A DNA stretch of 64,000 nucleotides from Limisphaerales bacterium (lineage in GTDB: Bacteria > Verrucomicrobiota > Verrucomicrobiia > Limisphaerales > AAA164-E04). This document shows positions 25,102 to 33,931 of the stretch, in pieces. Location of the stretch: positions 434,001 to 498,000 of the forward strand of contig JAMASS010000004.1 in NCBI GenBank assembly GCA_024761205.1, read 5' to 3'. Positions within the stretch are counted from its first letter, which is position 1. Each line of letters begins with the position of its first letter. The position numbers and the translations under genes are program-made. A model generated the notes under the pieces. The model saw only the letters and a list, made by a program, of their open reading frames with translations. It made no database searches and was not told where the DNA came from.

Positions 25102-26588
25102 ACACCGCCCCCATTGTTTCCAAAGTCTGGAGCTTCTGCACCACCCTGCGCGATGACGGGGTGAGCTATGGCGACTATCTGGAGCAGCTCACCTATCTGA
25201 TCTTCCTCAAGATGGCGGACGAATACGCCAAGCCGCCCTACAAGCGCGATGTCGGCATCCCCGCCGAATACGACTGGCAGAGCCTCAAGTCGAAGACCGG
25301 CGCGGACCTTGAAGCTCACTATGTCGCCCTGCTGCGCGAACTCGGCGGCAAGCGCGGCATGCTGGGCCAGATATTCACCAAGGCGCAGAACAAGATTCAG
25401 GATCCCGCGAAGTTGTACCGCCTCATCGACATGGTGGACGACACCGAATGGGTCACGATGGGCGCGGACATCAAGGGCGATATCTACGAGGGCCTGCTGG
25501 AAAAAAACGCCGAGGACACCAAATCCGGCGCCGGCCAGTACTTCACGCCACGCGCCCTCATCCGCGCCATGGTCGAATGTATCCGGCCCGAACCGGGCAA
25601 GCGCATCGCCGACCCGGCCTGTGGCACAGGCGGGTTCTTTCTGGCCGCCTACGACTTCATCACCAACCCGGACAACTTCAAGCTCGACAGAACCCAGAAG
25701 GCGTTCCTGAAGCACGAGGCGTTTCACGGCAACGAGATCGTCGCCAACACCCGGCGGCTGTGCCTGATGAACATGTTCCTGCACAACATCGGCGAGATCG
25801 ACGGCGGTGCGCCCATATCGCCGAATGATTCGCTCGTGGCCGATGCCGGCGAGCGCTTCGACTATGTGCTGGCGAACCCGCCCTTCGGCAAGAAAAGCTC
25901 CATGAGCTTCACCAATGAGGAGGGCGAACAGGAACGGGACGATCTGACCTACAACCGGCAGGACTTCTGGGCGACGACATCGAACAAGCAACTCAATTTC
26001 GTGCAGCACATCCGCACGATGCTCAAGACCACCGGCCGCGCCGCCGTGGTGGTGCCGGACAACGTGCTGTTCGAAGGCGGCGCCGGGGAGACCATCCGCA
26101 AAAAACTGCTCGACAACACGGACCTGCACACCATCCTGCGCCTGCCTACCGGCGTGTTCTACGCCCAGGGGGTCAAGGCCAACGTGATCTTCTTCGACAA
26201 CCACGAAGCCAGCCCGAACCCCTGGACGAAGCGGGTCTGGTACTACGACTATCGCACCAACATTCACCACACGCTGAAGAAGAAACCGATGCGCTTCGAG
26301 GACCTGGCGGATTTCGTCAAGTGCTACAACCCGCACAACCGCCACCAGCGCAAGCCCACCTGGGATGAGCAGGACGCGCCCGACGGCCGCTGGCGCAGCT
26401 ACAGCTACGAGGAACTTTGCGCCCGCGACAAAACCAGCCTCGACATCTTCTGGCTCAAGGACAAAAGCTTGACAGACCTGGATAACCTGCCAGAACCGGA
26501 TGAGCTGGCCGAGGAAATCATTGAAAATCTTGAAGCGGGTTTGAACAGCTTCCGCGAGGTGCTGGCGGGCTTGCGGCAGTCGGGGTAG
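25098..26588 (+). CDS. hsdM: Type I restriction-modification, M (adenine methyltransferase) subunit
   Basis: A 496-residue N6-adenine DNA methyltransferase. An N-terminal helical domain (about 1-140) is followed by the SAM motif I DPACGTGGF at 172-180 and catalytic motif IV NPPF at 260-263, with QYFTPRALIRAM just before motif I as in other HsdM. It modifies host sites and, with HsdS, forms the core of the restriction complex. Its position as the last gene, after hsdR and hsdS, is unusual; the common order is R-M-S or M-S-R. The start ATG overlaps the previous stop (ATGA). Intact. Confidence 0.95.
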   Translation: MNTAPIVSKVWSFCTTLRDDGVSYGDYLEQLTYLIFLKMADEYAKPPYKRDVGIPAEYDWQSLKSKTGADLEAHYVALLRELGGKRGMLGQIFTKAQNKIQDPAKLYRLIDMVDDTEWVTMGADIKGDIYEGLLEKNAEDTKSGAGQYFTPRALIRAMVECIRPEPGKRIADPACGTGGFFLAAYDFITNPDNFKLDRTQKAFLKHEAFHGNEIVANTRRLCLMNMFLHNIGEIDGGAPISPNDSLVADAGERFDYVLANPPFGKKSSMSFTNEEGEQERDDLTYNRQDFWATTSNKQLNFVQHIRTMLKTTGRAAVVVPDNVLFEGGAGETIRKKLLDNTDLHTILRLPTGVFYAQGVKANVIFFDNHEASPNPWTKRVWYYDYRTNIHHTLKKKPMRFEDLADFVKCYNPHNRHQRKPTWDEQDAPDGRWRSYSYEELCARDKTSLDIFWLKDKSLTDLDNLPEPDELAEEIIENLEAGLNSFREVLAGLRQSG

Positions 26589-26602
26589 TTAAGAGAACTA
26601 AC

Positions 26603-29107
26603 CTACGTATCCGTGAGGCGTTTAAACGCGATAGAGCCCATTAGATCTGGAAACAACAGGTTGCGCTCGGAAAGTATATTTGTGAGCTCTGTGTGAACTG
26701 TTAGTGGAAGTGCTGACGAGTTAACGTCCTCTACAGCAGAAATCAATCTTTCGCTCAACTTTTTTAACTCTGACAAGTCGGCCAAAACCATCTCTGGTCC
26801 AGGGTTCGCCTGACTGGCAACAGGGAGATACGGCCCAACGAATACGGGCAAAATTTCCGTCGCGGTCGTGTTTTCCTTAACCCATTGGATATGATTTAGA
26901 AGTTGGCTAATATCTTTCTTCTTGTATTGCGATGTTTCTAACTTATCGGTCTTCAACTCCATGCAAACTGCAGTGACCGCCGTGTCTTTGCTAATCTCCC
27001 ACAATACGTCTGGCCCCGTACCAAGGTCATTATCAGGGCGGCTGGCGCGAAGTCCAAGATACTGGCCTAACGCCCTTACAGCTTCTTCCGTTTCTCGGGG
27101 CGTTCCACTGCCGTCAAGTGGAGCTAAATCTTTATATATACGGCTAGGTATATTCAAAGAACTATCTGGGGCTTCTGTCATCAACGTAGCGATCTCGTTC
27201 ACTTGATCCGAAACGACGTTGTTTGACTGGCCAACCTGTCTTGGTAATGGTGGGATATTATTCTGATTGGCATGAGCACATATGTACTGCCGATGCGCGG
27301 ACTTGTCGTCCCCAATCAGCGAATATGCTAGACCCAGCCATAGACTGTGCCATGCCCCGATGGAGGGGCTTAGTTTATAGGCTTTGTCTAAAGTACCCTC
27401 AAATGCTCGAATAGCGCCCTTATAGTCACGCTTCCAAATGCGCAGACCGAATTCTGACTCCGATTGCGCTAGCTCTGTGAGAACCTCGGAGTTCTTCGAC
27501 TCCAGTTCCGGTTCCGCTTCACGCATAAAGTTGCTATAGGTCTGAATCCAATTCTCGTCCCGATTAAGGCAAGCGTTGCAAGCATCGAGAACATCATCTA
27601 TGGTTTCTGAATTCTCCGCCACCTTTTGCCCAAGCTGAATCTGCTTCTGGAGGAAGGCTGGTAACGTCGAAAGATTTCTGGGAATAGTTAACCAATCGAT
27701 CAAACGTTTTCCAGTCAGTACTATCACCCCGTGATCGCTAAGACCCCGAGATATCCGTCCGAAACTCTGGACGATGCGAGAGGCAACCAGAGTCCGCAAT
27801 GTGTTGGAGAGATTCAACTTTTCCCATAAGAATCGCTCAAGCGGGCCGGTGCCTGTAGGTAAATCATCAATGATCATTATGCGACAAGTATCACCTGGCA
27901 AATCGATGCCGTCATATCTTGCGGCAAGGATAAGCTTTGACTTCTCTAAGTCTGTTCGAAATTCTTGAACAGCTTCGGTAACTTTGTCGGTGTCGGGTGG
28001 AGAAACAATACTGCCCCAGCGTTTTGCTCGCTCGTATCCTGGAACGAGGATCAGGGCCTTTTTGTCTTGGACAAGCTGAACAGCCGAATCAATACCTTCC
28101 AAATCTTTATCTAACCTTTTAGGAATAAGGATTAGACGTTCGCACTCACCTGCGGAGGTCGCAGGCGCGATCATATGACCTGGACTCCGACCAAACGTGC
28201 GCGCAAAGGCGTCCGGTGCAGCTAACGTTGCTGACAGGTAGATTCTGCGGACGTTTTGCTCGAAGTAATACAAGTAAGGTGTCGGAAGAAAGGCTGGGGT
28301 GATGGTCATCTCTGTGGCGGATATCAATACACAGCTAATGTCCACTCGATCTCGAAGGTACTCCCATGCAAACATCGTGTCGCGATGTTCGCCGAATTGC
28401 CCTGCGTGGAGGACACGCTGGAGTTCCCCCATATTTTTGCTAACTTCGAAAGGAGGCACTAGAAAAAATTTCCGGGAACTTCCGGACTCCAATTCACCGT
28501 AGCTCATCGCTTGCCCAATGCTCTGGTGATAAGGCCGAAACAACGCAATGATGCGCGAGTAAAGATCTGGAAACTGGTTTTTTGTAACATGAAGCGAGAA
28601 ATGATCTCGAAGAAGGTGCTCGGCAGCATGCGCATCATCAAAGATAACCGCTTTAGGTTCGGGTTCTCTACTTAGGAACCGACTCTTTCCATTGAACAAC
28701 GCTTGGTACGTGGTTACGCAGGCAGCTTCCCCGCGGTGAAATTTTTCGTTTGAAAAATCCCGCTGGAAGTACGTCGTCACATCTAGGCCATATCCCCGAG
28801 CCTTGTCCTCCGTCTGCTTGATGAGTTGTATCGAACTGCATGCATATAGAACTTGCGCTCTGGTCTCGTTCACAAGTGCCTGTGCGATCAGGAGCCCCAC
28901 GAGTGTCTTTCCGGCACCGGTGTTTAGTACTATTCCGATATCCTGCAATTTGCGGTTCGCATGCCATTCGCGCAAAGCATCGCCCTGAGCAAGCCACAGA
29001 TCGTTGATGTTTTTATCGGCAACGCTGAGCCCTCGAAATATCTCAAGCGGGTCTGTAGGTCTGCTGACTCGCTTTGCTGCTTGGATTTTTGTCAAATCGA
29101 GAGGCAT
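26603..29107 (-). CDS. Superfamily 2 helicase with C-terminal nuclease-like domain
   Basis: An 834-residue protein. Residues 40-500 hold an SF2 helicase: Q-region, Walker A NTGAGKT at 62-68, DDAH in AVIFDDAHAAEHLL, motif III IYLSATL, and a motif VI-like VQSFGRISRG. A helical middle part with TPR-like spacing (about 540-620) follows. Near the C-terminus, GPDVLWEISKDTAVTAVCMELK gives the D...ExK spacing of PD-(D/E)xK nucleases. It fits the style of stand-alone anti-phage helicase-nucleases, but I do not recognise a named system. The gene is convergent with hsdM (15 bases apart) and has lower GC and more A/T-ending codons than its neighbours, suggesting separate acquisition. Start is the ATG at 29105-29107 (complement). 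Confidence 0.75.
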   Translation of the reverse strand: MPLDLTKIQAAKRVSRPTDPLEIFRGLSVADKNINDLWLAQGDALREWHANRKLQDIGIVLNTGAGKTLVGLLIAQALVNETRAQVLYACSSIQLIKQTEDKARGYGLDVTTYFQRDFSNEKFHRGEAACVTTYQALFNGKSRFLSREPEPKAVIFDDAHAAEHLLRDHFSLHVTKNQFPDLYSRIIALFRPYHQSIGQAMSYGELESGSSRKFFLVPPFEVSKNMGELQRVLHAGQFGEHRDTMFAWEYLRDRVDISCVLISATEMTITPAFLPTPYLYYFEQNVRRIYLSATLAAPDAFARTFGRSPGHMIAPATSAGECERLILIPKRLDKDLEGIDSAVQLVQDKKALILVPGYERAKRWGSIVSPPDTDKVTEAVQEFRTDLEKSKLILAARYDGIDLPGDTCRIMIIDDLPTGTGPLERFLWEKLNLSNTLRTLVASRIVQSFGRISRGLSDHGVIVLTGKRLIDWLTIPRNLSTLPAFLQKQIQLGQKVAENSETIDDVLDACNACLNRDENWIQTYSNFMREAEPELESKNSEVLTELAQSESEFGLRIWKRDYKGAIRAFEGTLDKAYKLSPSIGAWHSLWLGLAYSLIGDDKSAHRQYICAHANQNNIPPLPRQVGQSNNVVSDQVNEIATLMTEAPDSSLNIPSRIYKDLAPLDGSGTPRETEEAVRALGQYLGLRASRPDNDLGTGPDVLWEISKDTAVTAVCMELKTDKLETSQYKKKDISQLLNHIQWVKENTTATEILPVFVGPYLPVASQANPGPEMVLADLSELKKLSERLISAVEDVNSSALPLTVHTELTNILSERNLLFPDLMGSIAFKRLTDT

Positions 29108-29283
29108 GATTTCACCATTACTTCTTGGACCATCTTTACTGGCTCTGCTACCAAGACGAACGTCTCACAATTTACCAAGGAGGAAAGCGCAATACGGATG
29201 TCACGTTTAGGTTAATACAAGTAGTTTAGCTGCAACTTCGGTTTTTGGATGCCGCCGTGAATTTAGCCACTACAGCATTGTTA

Positions 29284-29622
29284 TCAAGGTTCTTGCGGTC
29301 GGTACTGCCAATCACGCGTCTCAGCAAACTTCTTCAGGTATTTTGCTTTTTTCGTGATTTGGGTGTTGGAGTTGCCGTCGAATTTGATTACCGCGTGTTC
29401 GGGGAATCGATTAGGGTCGGGCTCAACGGGAAGGGCTTGGCTGCCACACTCGGCAACAGTCACGGCTAGGACTCCATGGGATGCCAGATTTAACCCGTTG
29501 ACATAATGCGTCCATGCATCTTGGGCTGTAATTTTGTCCCCATCATAGACAGACAGCCTCTTCTCGTCTTTTTTGGTGGGAGTGAACGCCTGGGATGTGA
29601 CGCGCCCCGCACGAATCCAGCT
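29284..29622 (-). pseudogene. Truncated paralogue of the 35,178-35,600 gene, fused into the hsdR2 3' end
   Basis: In the frame shifted by one from hsdR2 the minus strand reads SWIRAGRVTSQAFTPTKKDE, then LSVYDGDKITAQDAWTHY, VLAVTVAECGSQ, DPNRFPEHAVIKF and ends near TRDWQYRPQEP. Each block lines up with the third gene of the unknown operon (WIQDDVITSQAFTPTPKDS, LSVYDGDQITPEQSWNHY, VVAVAVSECKGAG, DPEPFPQHAVIDF, ERGWQYQSGEP). The N-terminal part is missing and replaced by hsdR2. The identity is moderate, so this came from a second, divergent copy of that operon. Confidence 0.85.
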
Positions 29623-32302
29623 CGGGCTCGGCGCGGTGGCCGCCGACGCCAGCCGGCACCGGCTCGATCTCGGCGTTCTCGTCGGGGAGCATGATCTTCT
29701 GCACCGCCTGCTTCTCGACGCGGTAGCTGTCCATGTCGATGGCGTCGAGAATCCCTTTCGACAGATCGTCCTCCTGAGGGGACGGCAGCTTGGGGATCAG
29801 GAAGTTGAGGAAGATCGAACGCATCTCCCAGGCGGCATTGGTCCAGGGCAGGACGCAGGAGAGGAAACTGTAGGTCCGCACGAATCCCTTGGCCTTGCCC
29901 TTGAAGTCAACCTGCTCGTCTTCATTCAGGTTGTCCCGGTAGGCAGCCACGCACATGTCGAGAATGGGGTCCAACTGGTCGCGCTCGTCGCCGTCGAGGT
30001 AGCGCCGCGCGAAGTCCTCGACCTGGCCGGGCGCATACACCTCGGCGCCGTCCAGGTCTGCTTGCAGATCGTGCAGCTTGTCGGGGTCGGTCTCGTCGGA
30101 GAGGATCGTCGCACGGTAGAAATCCGCGAACGCGTTGCGGATCGTCTCGGCGTCGTTCAGGAAGTCCAGCACGAAGACATCGTGCTTCTTCGGGTGCGCC
30201 CGATTGAGACGTGAGAGCGTCTGCACCGCCCGGATGCCGGACAGCGTCTTGTCCACGTACATCGTATGCAGCAGGGGTTCGTCGTAGCCGGTCTGGAACT
30301 TGTCGGCGCATACGAGGAACCGATAGGGGTGCTCCCGAATTTTCTCGGTGATCTGGTTGGCGGGGAACCCGTTGAGCGACGCCTCGCTGACCCTTGCACC
30401 GCCGTATTCGGGCTCGCCGGAGAAAGCGGCGATGGCCCGCCAAGGGCTCTTTCGGTCATCCAGGTAGTCCCGGATGGCGTGGAAATACTGAATCGCGCGA
30501 GCGACTCCGTTGGTGACCACCATCGCCCGCGCTTCGCCGCCGATCTTCTTCCGGGCGATGACCTGCTCGTGGAAGTGGTCCATCATGATCTCGGCCTTGA
30601 GGCGGATCGCGTGGTGGTGGCCCTCGACGAAGCGCCGCAGCTTCTTCCGCGCCTTGTTCGCATCGAACTCCGGGTCGTCCTCGATCGTCTTGGCGAGCTT
30701 GTAGTAGCTCGTCACCGGCGTGTAATGCGACAGCACGTCCAGAATGAAACCTTCCTGAATCGCCTGCTTCATGGTGTAGCTGTGGAACGCGCGATGCCTG
30801 ACAGCGCCGTCCGGCTGCGGGTCCGGTTCGCCGAATATCTCCAGCGTCCTGTTCTTGGGCGTGGCGGTGAACGCGAAGTAGCTGGCGTTGGGGAGCAGCT
30901 TGCGCGATTCCATCAGGTGGTTGATCTGGTCCTCGAAAGTCTCCTCTTCCTCTGCCGCACCAGCCTCGGAGAGCGCCTGCGCCATCGCCGCGCTGGTGCG
31001 CCCGCCCTGGCTGGAATGGGCCTCGTCGATGATGATGGCGAAGCGGCGCCCGCGCTGCTCATTGCCGATCTCGTCGAGGATGAAGGGGAACTTCTGCACC
31101 GTCGAGATGATGATCTTCTTGCCGGTCTCGATGAAGCGGCGCAGGTCGCCGGAACGTTCGGCATGACCCACGGTGGCCCCGATCCGGGCGTATTGCCTGA
31201 TGGTGTCGTTGATTTGGCGATCGAGGATGCGCCGGTCGGTGACCACGATGATGGAATCGAAGATCGGAGCGCCATCCCGGGCGAGCCCGATCAACTGGTG
31301 CGCCAGCCAGGCAATGGAGTTGCTCTTGCCGCTGCCGGCCGAGTGCTGAATCAGGTAGCGCCGTCCCGCACCATGCGCGGCAACGTCCGCCAGCGCCCGG
31401 CGCACCACGTCGAGCTGGTGATAGCGCGGCCAGATCTGTGTGCGATTCTTCCTGCCCGTTTTCTCGTCCTTCTCCTTCACCACCTGGACGTAGTTCTCAA
31501 GAATGTGGGTGAGGTTCTCTCGGGTCAGCACCTCGCGCCATAGATAGTCGGTCTTGATTCCGTCCGGGTTGGGCGGGTTGCCGGCGCCGTCATTCCAGCC
31601 GCGGTTGAAGGGCAGGAACCACGACTCCTTGCCCTTGAGGTTCGTGCAAAAGCGCGTTTCGGCCTCATCCACCGCGAAATGCGCAACGCAGCGGCCGAGT
31701 TCGAACAGCTTCTCGCGCGGATTGCGGTCCTTCCTGTATTGCTCGACCGCGTCGCCCACCGTCTGTTTGGTGAGATTGTTCTTGAGTTCGAAGGTGATGA
31801 CCGGCAGACCATTGATGAAAAGCGCGATGTCCAGCGCCCGCTGCGTCTCGTCGCGGCTGTAGCGAAGCTGCCGGGTAACGGTGAATCGGTTCTGGACGAA
31901 CCGTTCCTGGGCCTGAACATTTCCGGGCGACGGTGTGCCGTAGAACAGCTCCAGGCGATGGGCGCCGTGCTGGATGCCGTTCCGCAAGACGTCGACGGTG
32001 CCGCGCTTCGCGATCTGGCCCTGCAGCCGCGCCAGAAACTTGCGCCGGGTCGGACCGTCTTCGTTCAGCGCCAGCGACTCGGCCGCCTCGGGCTGGGTTG
32101 CGTGGAGGAAGGCGGCAAGCTGGCCGAGATCAACGCAGTACTCGCGGTCGTAATCGTATGGACTGCCGCCGTTCCAGCCGACGCCGCCATAAGCGGTGCG
32201 CGCCTCCGCCGTTCTCCCTTCCTCCAGAGGATCGCAGGGATGTCCGGCCAGCGCCGTGCAGATCAGCGCCTCAAGGCCCTTCTCGCTGGTGTCGGTGGTC
32301 AC
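29543..32302 (-). CDS. hsdR: Type I restriction enzyme R subunit, 3'-truncated
   Basis: A 919-residue HsdR of a different subtype from the first (EcoR124-like). Nuclease core: residues near FELKNNLTKQTVGDAVEQY with the Glu-Leu-Lys; SF2 motor: Walker A SAGSGKS around residue 325, DEAH in FAIIIDEAHSSQ, SATPKNRT-like motif III (AFTATPKNRT), and motif VI QTLSRLNR. The native C-terminal helical domain is missing: after EIEPVPAGVGGHRAEPELD, where other HsdR continue for about 100 residues, the frame runs into the relic of another gene for 23 residues and stops. Since the C-terminal domain docks HsdR on the methylase, and hsdS2 and hsdM2 are broken, this locus is probably dead. Lies last in a leftward operon. 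Confidence 0.88.
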   Translation of the reverse strand: MTTDTSEKGLEALICTALAGHPCDPLEEGRTAEARTAYGGVGWNGGSPYDYDREYCVDLGQLAAFLHATQPEAAESLALNEDGPTRRKFLARLQGQIAKRGTVDVLRNGIQHGAHRLELFYGTPSPGNVQAQERFVQNRFTVTRQLRYSRDETQRALDIALFINGLPVITFELKNNLTKQTVGDAVEQYRKDRNPREKLFELGRCVAHFAVDEAETRFCTNLKGKESWFLPFNRGWNDGAGNPPNPDGIKTDYLWREVLTRENLTHILENYVQVVKEKDEKTGRKNRTQIWPRYHQLDVVRRALADVAAHGAGRRYLIQHSAGSGKSNSIAWLAHQLIGLARDGAPIFDSIIVVTDRRILDRQINDTIRQYARIGATVGHAERSGDLRRFIETGKKIIISTVQKFPFILDEIGNEQRGRRFAIIIDEAHSSQGGRTSAAMAQALSEAGAAEEEETFEDQINHLMESRKLLPNASYFAFTATPKNRTLEIFGEPDPQPDGAVRHRAFHSYTMKQAIQEGFILDVLSHYTPVTSYYKLAKTIEDDPEFDANKARKKLRRFVEGHHHAIRLKAEIMMDHFHEQVIARKKIGGEARAMVVTNGVARAIQYFHAIRDYLDDRKSPWRAIAAFSGEPEYGGARVSEASLNGFPANQITEKIREHPYRFLVCADKFQTGYDEPLLHTMYVDKTLSGIRAVQTLSRLNRAHPKKHDVFVLDFLNDAETIRNAFADFYRATILSDETDPDKLHDLQADLDGAEVYAPGQVEDFARRYLDGDERDQLDPILDMCVAAYRDNLNEDEQVDFKGKAKGFVRTYSFLSCVLPWTNAAWEMRSIFLNFLIPKLPSPQEDDLSKGILDAIDMDSYRVEKQAVQKIMLPDENAEIEPVPAGVGGHRAEPELDSCGARHIPGVHSHQKRREEAVCL

Positions 32303-32358
32303 GCTATCTTTCGCCGTTCATCAAAGGAACTTCCCGGTTACGCGCCATCAGCCTATCG

Positions 32359-32396
32359 CTCGGTAGTACTGTTCCAGCTCGGTAGTACTGTTCCAG
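32359..32396. repeat. 19-bp perfect tandem repeat upstream of hsdR2
   Basis: The unit CTCGGTAGTACTGTTCCAG occurs twice in a row (32359-32377 and 32378-32396), between the DUF1828 gene and hsdR2. Both copies are identical, so it is either recent or selected. Confidence 0.9.
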
Positions 32397-32449
32397 CTTC
32401 AGTTCGACAGCGGGCCGGTGGTGGCCGTCTGCATCGCGGCGTGTGGGCG

Positions 32450-33235
32450 TCATGCGGCTTCGTGGAGGGAGGCGCCGAATTCATCCGGCCGAGACCAGTG
32501 CGATACCGTGGACAGCGGCTCGACCAACCGGTAATCCTCGTCCGCCCAGACATCGTGGGTGTCGTCAAACAGGGAAACGAACGCCAGTGCTTCCGGTTCC
32601 GCAGTAAGGTGATTCAGGTCGTACCAGGCGGCGAGCACGCGCTCCGAGACTCTGTGTGCCGCAGCGCGATTCCCCGTACTCAGTACCTGGACCAGAGAGC
32701 TGCGTCGCTCGGTTCGCACGCGGAAATGGACCGTTCGGCGACGTTTTGATTTACCGACCAGTTTTTCGTCGCGTCTGAATGCGAATTTGCACTTAGTCAG
32801 AAATTTGGCGACATCGTCGATAATGGACTGGGCGCCCTGCGTCCGGAAGGTGAACCACAGGTCGGATACTCGCAGTGCTGCCTGCGCCACTCGGGTGACA
32901 ACCTGCGCCAACTCATCCTCGGACTCACAGCGCGCCTGGAGCATCCCGCGGTAGAACTCGACTCCGTGCGTCAAGCAGGTGTCCTGAATGAGCGCGGTCT
33001 GCTTGGGGGATCGGCGCTGGGTCGACGACTGCATGCGAAGCCAGCCGGTCGTTTCAGCAAGATCGCTCACTATCAACGTGCCACCGTCGACCTTGCAGAA
33101 CAGGTCGATGTTGTCGCCGTCCGGATATAGATATGGTGTGCGGATTCGCTCGTAGTCACCGTGCTTTGAACATGTGAACAAGGCTCCGATCGTGCGCTGT
33201 AGGTTCTGACACATGTCGCTGGCGTACATCACCAT
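32450..33235 (-). CDS. DUF1828/DUF1829-type protein
   Basis: A 261-residue protein starting at the ATG complementary to 33233-33235. The N-terminal part with PYLYPDGDNIDLFCKVDGG, then LIVSDLAETTGWLRM, matches what I recall as DUF1828, and the rest fits DUF1829. No catalytic motif is obvious. Its start overlaps the stop of the DUF6978-like gene by one base (TAATG), so the pair is made together. I recall these two families side by side in other genomes, often in defence islands, which makes them a candidate two-gene system; here they lie inside the decayed type I locus between hsdS2 and hsdR2. Confidence 0.75.
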   Translation of the reverse strand: MVMYASDMCQNLQRTIGALFTCSKHGDYERIRTPYLYPDGDNIDLFCKVDGGTLIVSDLAETTGWLRMQSSTQRRSPKQTALIQDTCLTHGVEFYRGMLQARCESEDELAQVVTRVAQAALRVSDLWFTFRTQGAQSIIDDVAKFLTKCKFAFRRDEKLVGKSKRRRTVHFRVRTERRSSLVQVLSTGNRAAAHRVSERVLAAWYDLNHLTAEPEALAFVSLFDDTHDVWADEDYRLVEPLSTVSHWSRPDEFGASLHEAA

Positions 33236-33705
33236 TACTCCCTCCACGCTGGCGGTGGCAGTTCTTGCATCAAGCCATCATGCCGAATACGTGCCGAGGC
33301 ACAGAATTCTGTCCAGACCGTCGCAGGATCCGTAACCGGCGCGTTCAAATCATTCGGAACATAGGCTTCCTTGTCTCCGTATTGTTCCGACCAGCGATGC
33401 ATGTGCTTCTCCCCAACTTGATTGCACTGCGGGTTGTGGTGGTCCCTACCCAGATCAAGAGCGTAGATGCGCCCAGCCCCCGGCCTCCTCAGAATAAGCG
33501 CGTAGAACAACTTTCTGGGTTCCATGTTGTAACTTCCGTAGTTGTAACTTCCGTGGACGAACAGCGGCCAGCCGCTCTCCGATTCGATACCCACCCGGAA
33601 CTCCACTGCCGGGGATCGGTCCTCGTCCTCCTTCCAGGTGACGTCTTCCAGGATACGTTTCGTCTTGTCCTCTAGGATAGCCTCAAATTCAGCATCCGTC
33701 AGCAC
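33235..33705 (-). CDS. DUF6978-like protein
   Basis: A 156-residue protein beginning MLTDAEFEAILEDKTKRI. The core has EFRVGIESESGWPLFVHGSYN, then YALILRRPGAGRIYALDLG, DHHNPQC and HMHRWSEQYGDKEAYVP; the conserved His-His-Asn, Cys and His residues in the second half could form a metal site or active site. I recall this as DUF6978 but cannot check. It is translationally coupled to the DUF1828 gene. A 15-base duplication inside it gives GSYNYGSYN. No homology to known restriction proteins. Confidence 0.7.
   Translation of the reverse strand: MLTDAEFEAILEDKTKRILEDVTWKEDEDRSPAVEFRVGIESESGWPLFVHGSYNYGSYNMEPRKLFYALILRRPGAGRIYALDLGRDHHNPQCNQVGEKHMHRWSEQYGDKEAYVPNDLNAPVTDPATVWTEFCASARIRHDGLMQELPPPAWRE
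33526..33555. repeat. 15-bp tandem duplication inside the DUF6978-like gene
   Basis: GTTGTAACTTCCGTA at 33526-33540 is followed directly by GTTGTAACTTCCGTG at 33541-33555, 14 of 15 bases identical. It repeats the peptide GSYN-Y on the minus strand and keeps the frame. Confidence 0.85.
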
Positions 33706-33931
33706 TATCTGCCTCCTTCCTCACGTGCGTCACGGTGCCTGTTGCGTCCCCGCCGTGCGAGCCCCGGGGCCAGCACGCTCCCCAGACATCCCGACAGCAC
33801 CCCACATCCAGAGGCAACTCGAGGAAATGGTCGACGCTGATGCTGTGCCGAACGTGTTGCGTCGCCGAACACCCAAGCTCCGCTGAGCTTGCCGGGGCGG
33901 CGTTCCACCGCCGAACATGTTTCCCAGTTCG

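Noticed and set aside
24747-26345. 532-codon minus-strand open frame
   Set aside because: Antisense to hsdM, whose motifs are intact; composition (His/Val/Gly-rich) is typical of shadow frames.
30266-31543. 425-codon plus-strand open frame
   Set aside because: Lies antisense to hsdR2 and has no family content; high-GC third positions keep it open by chance.
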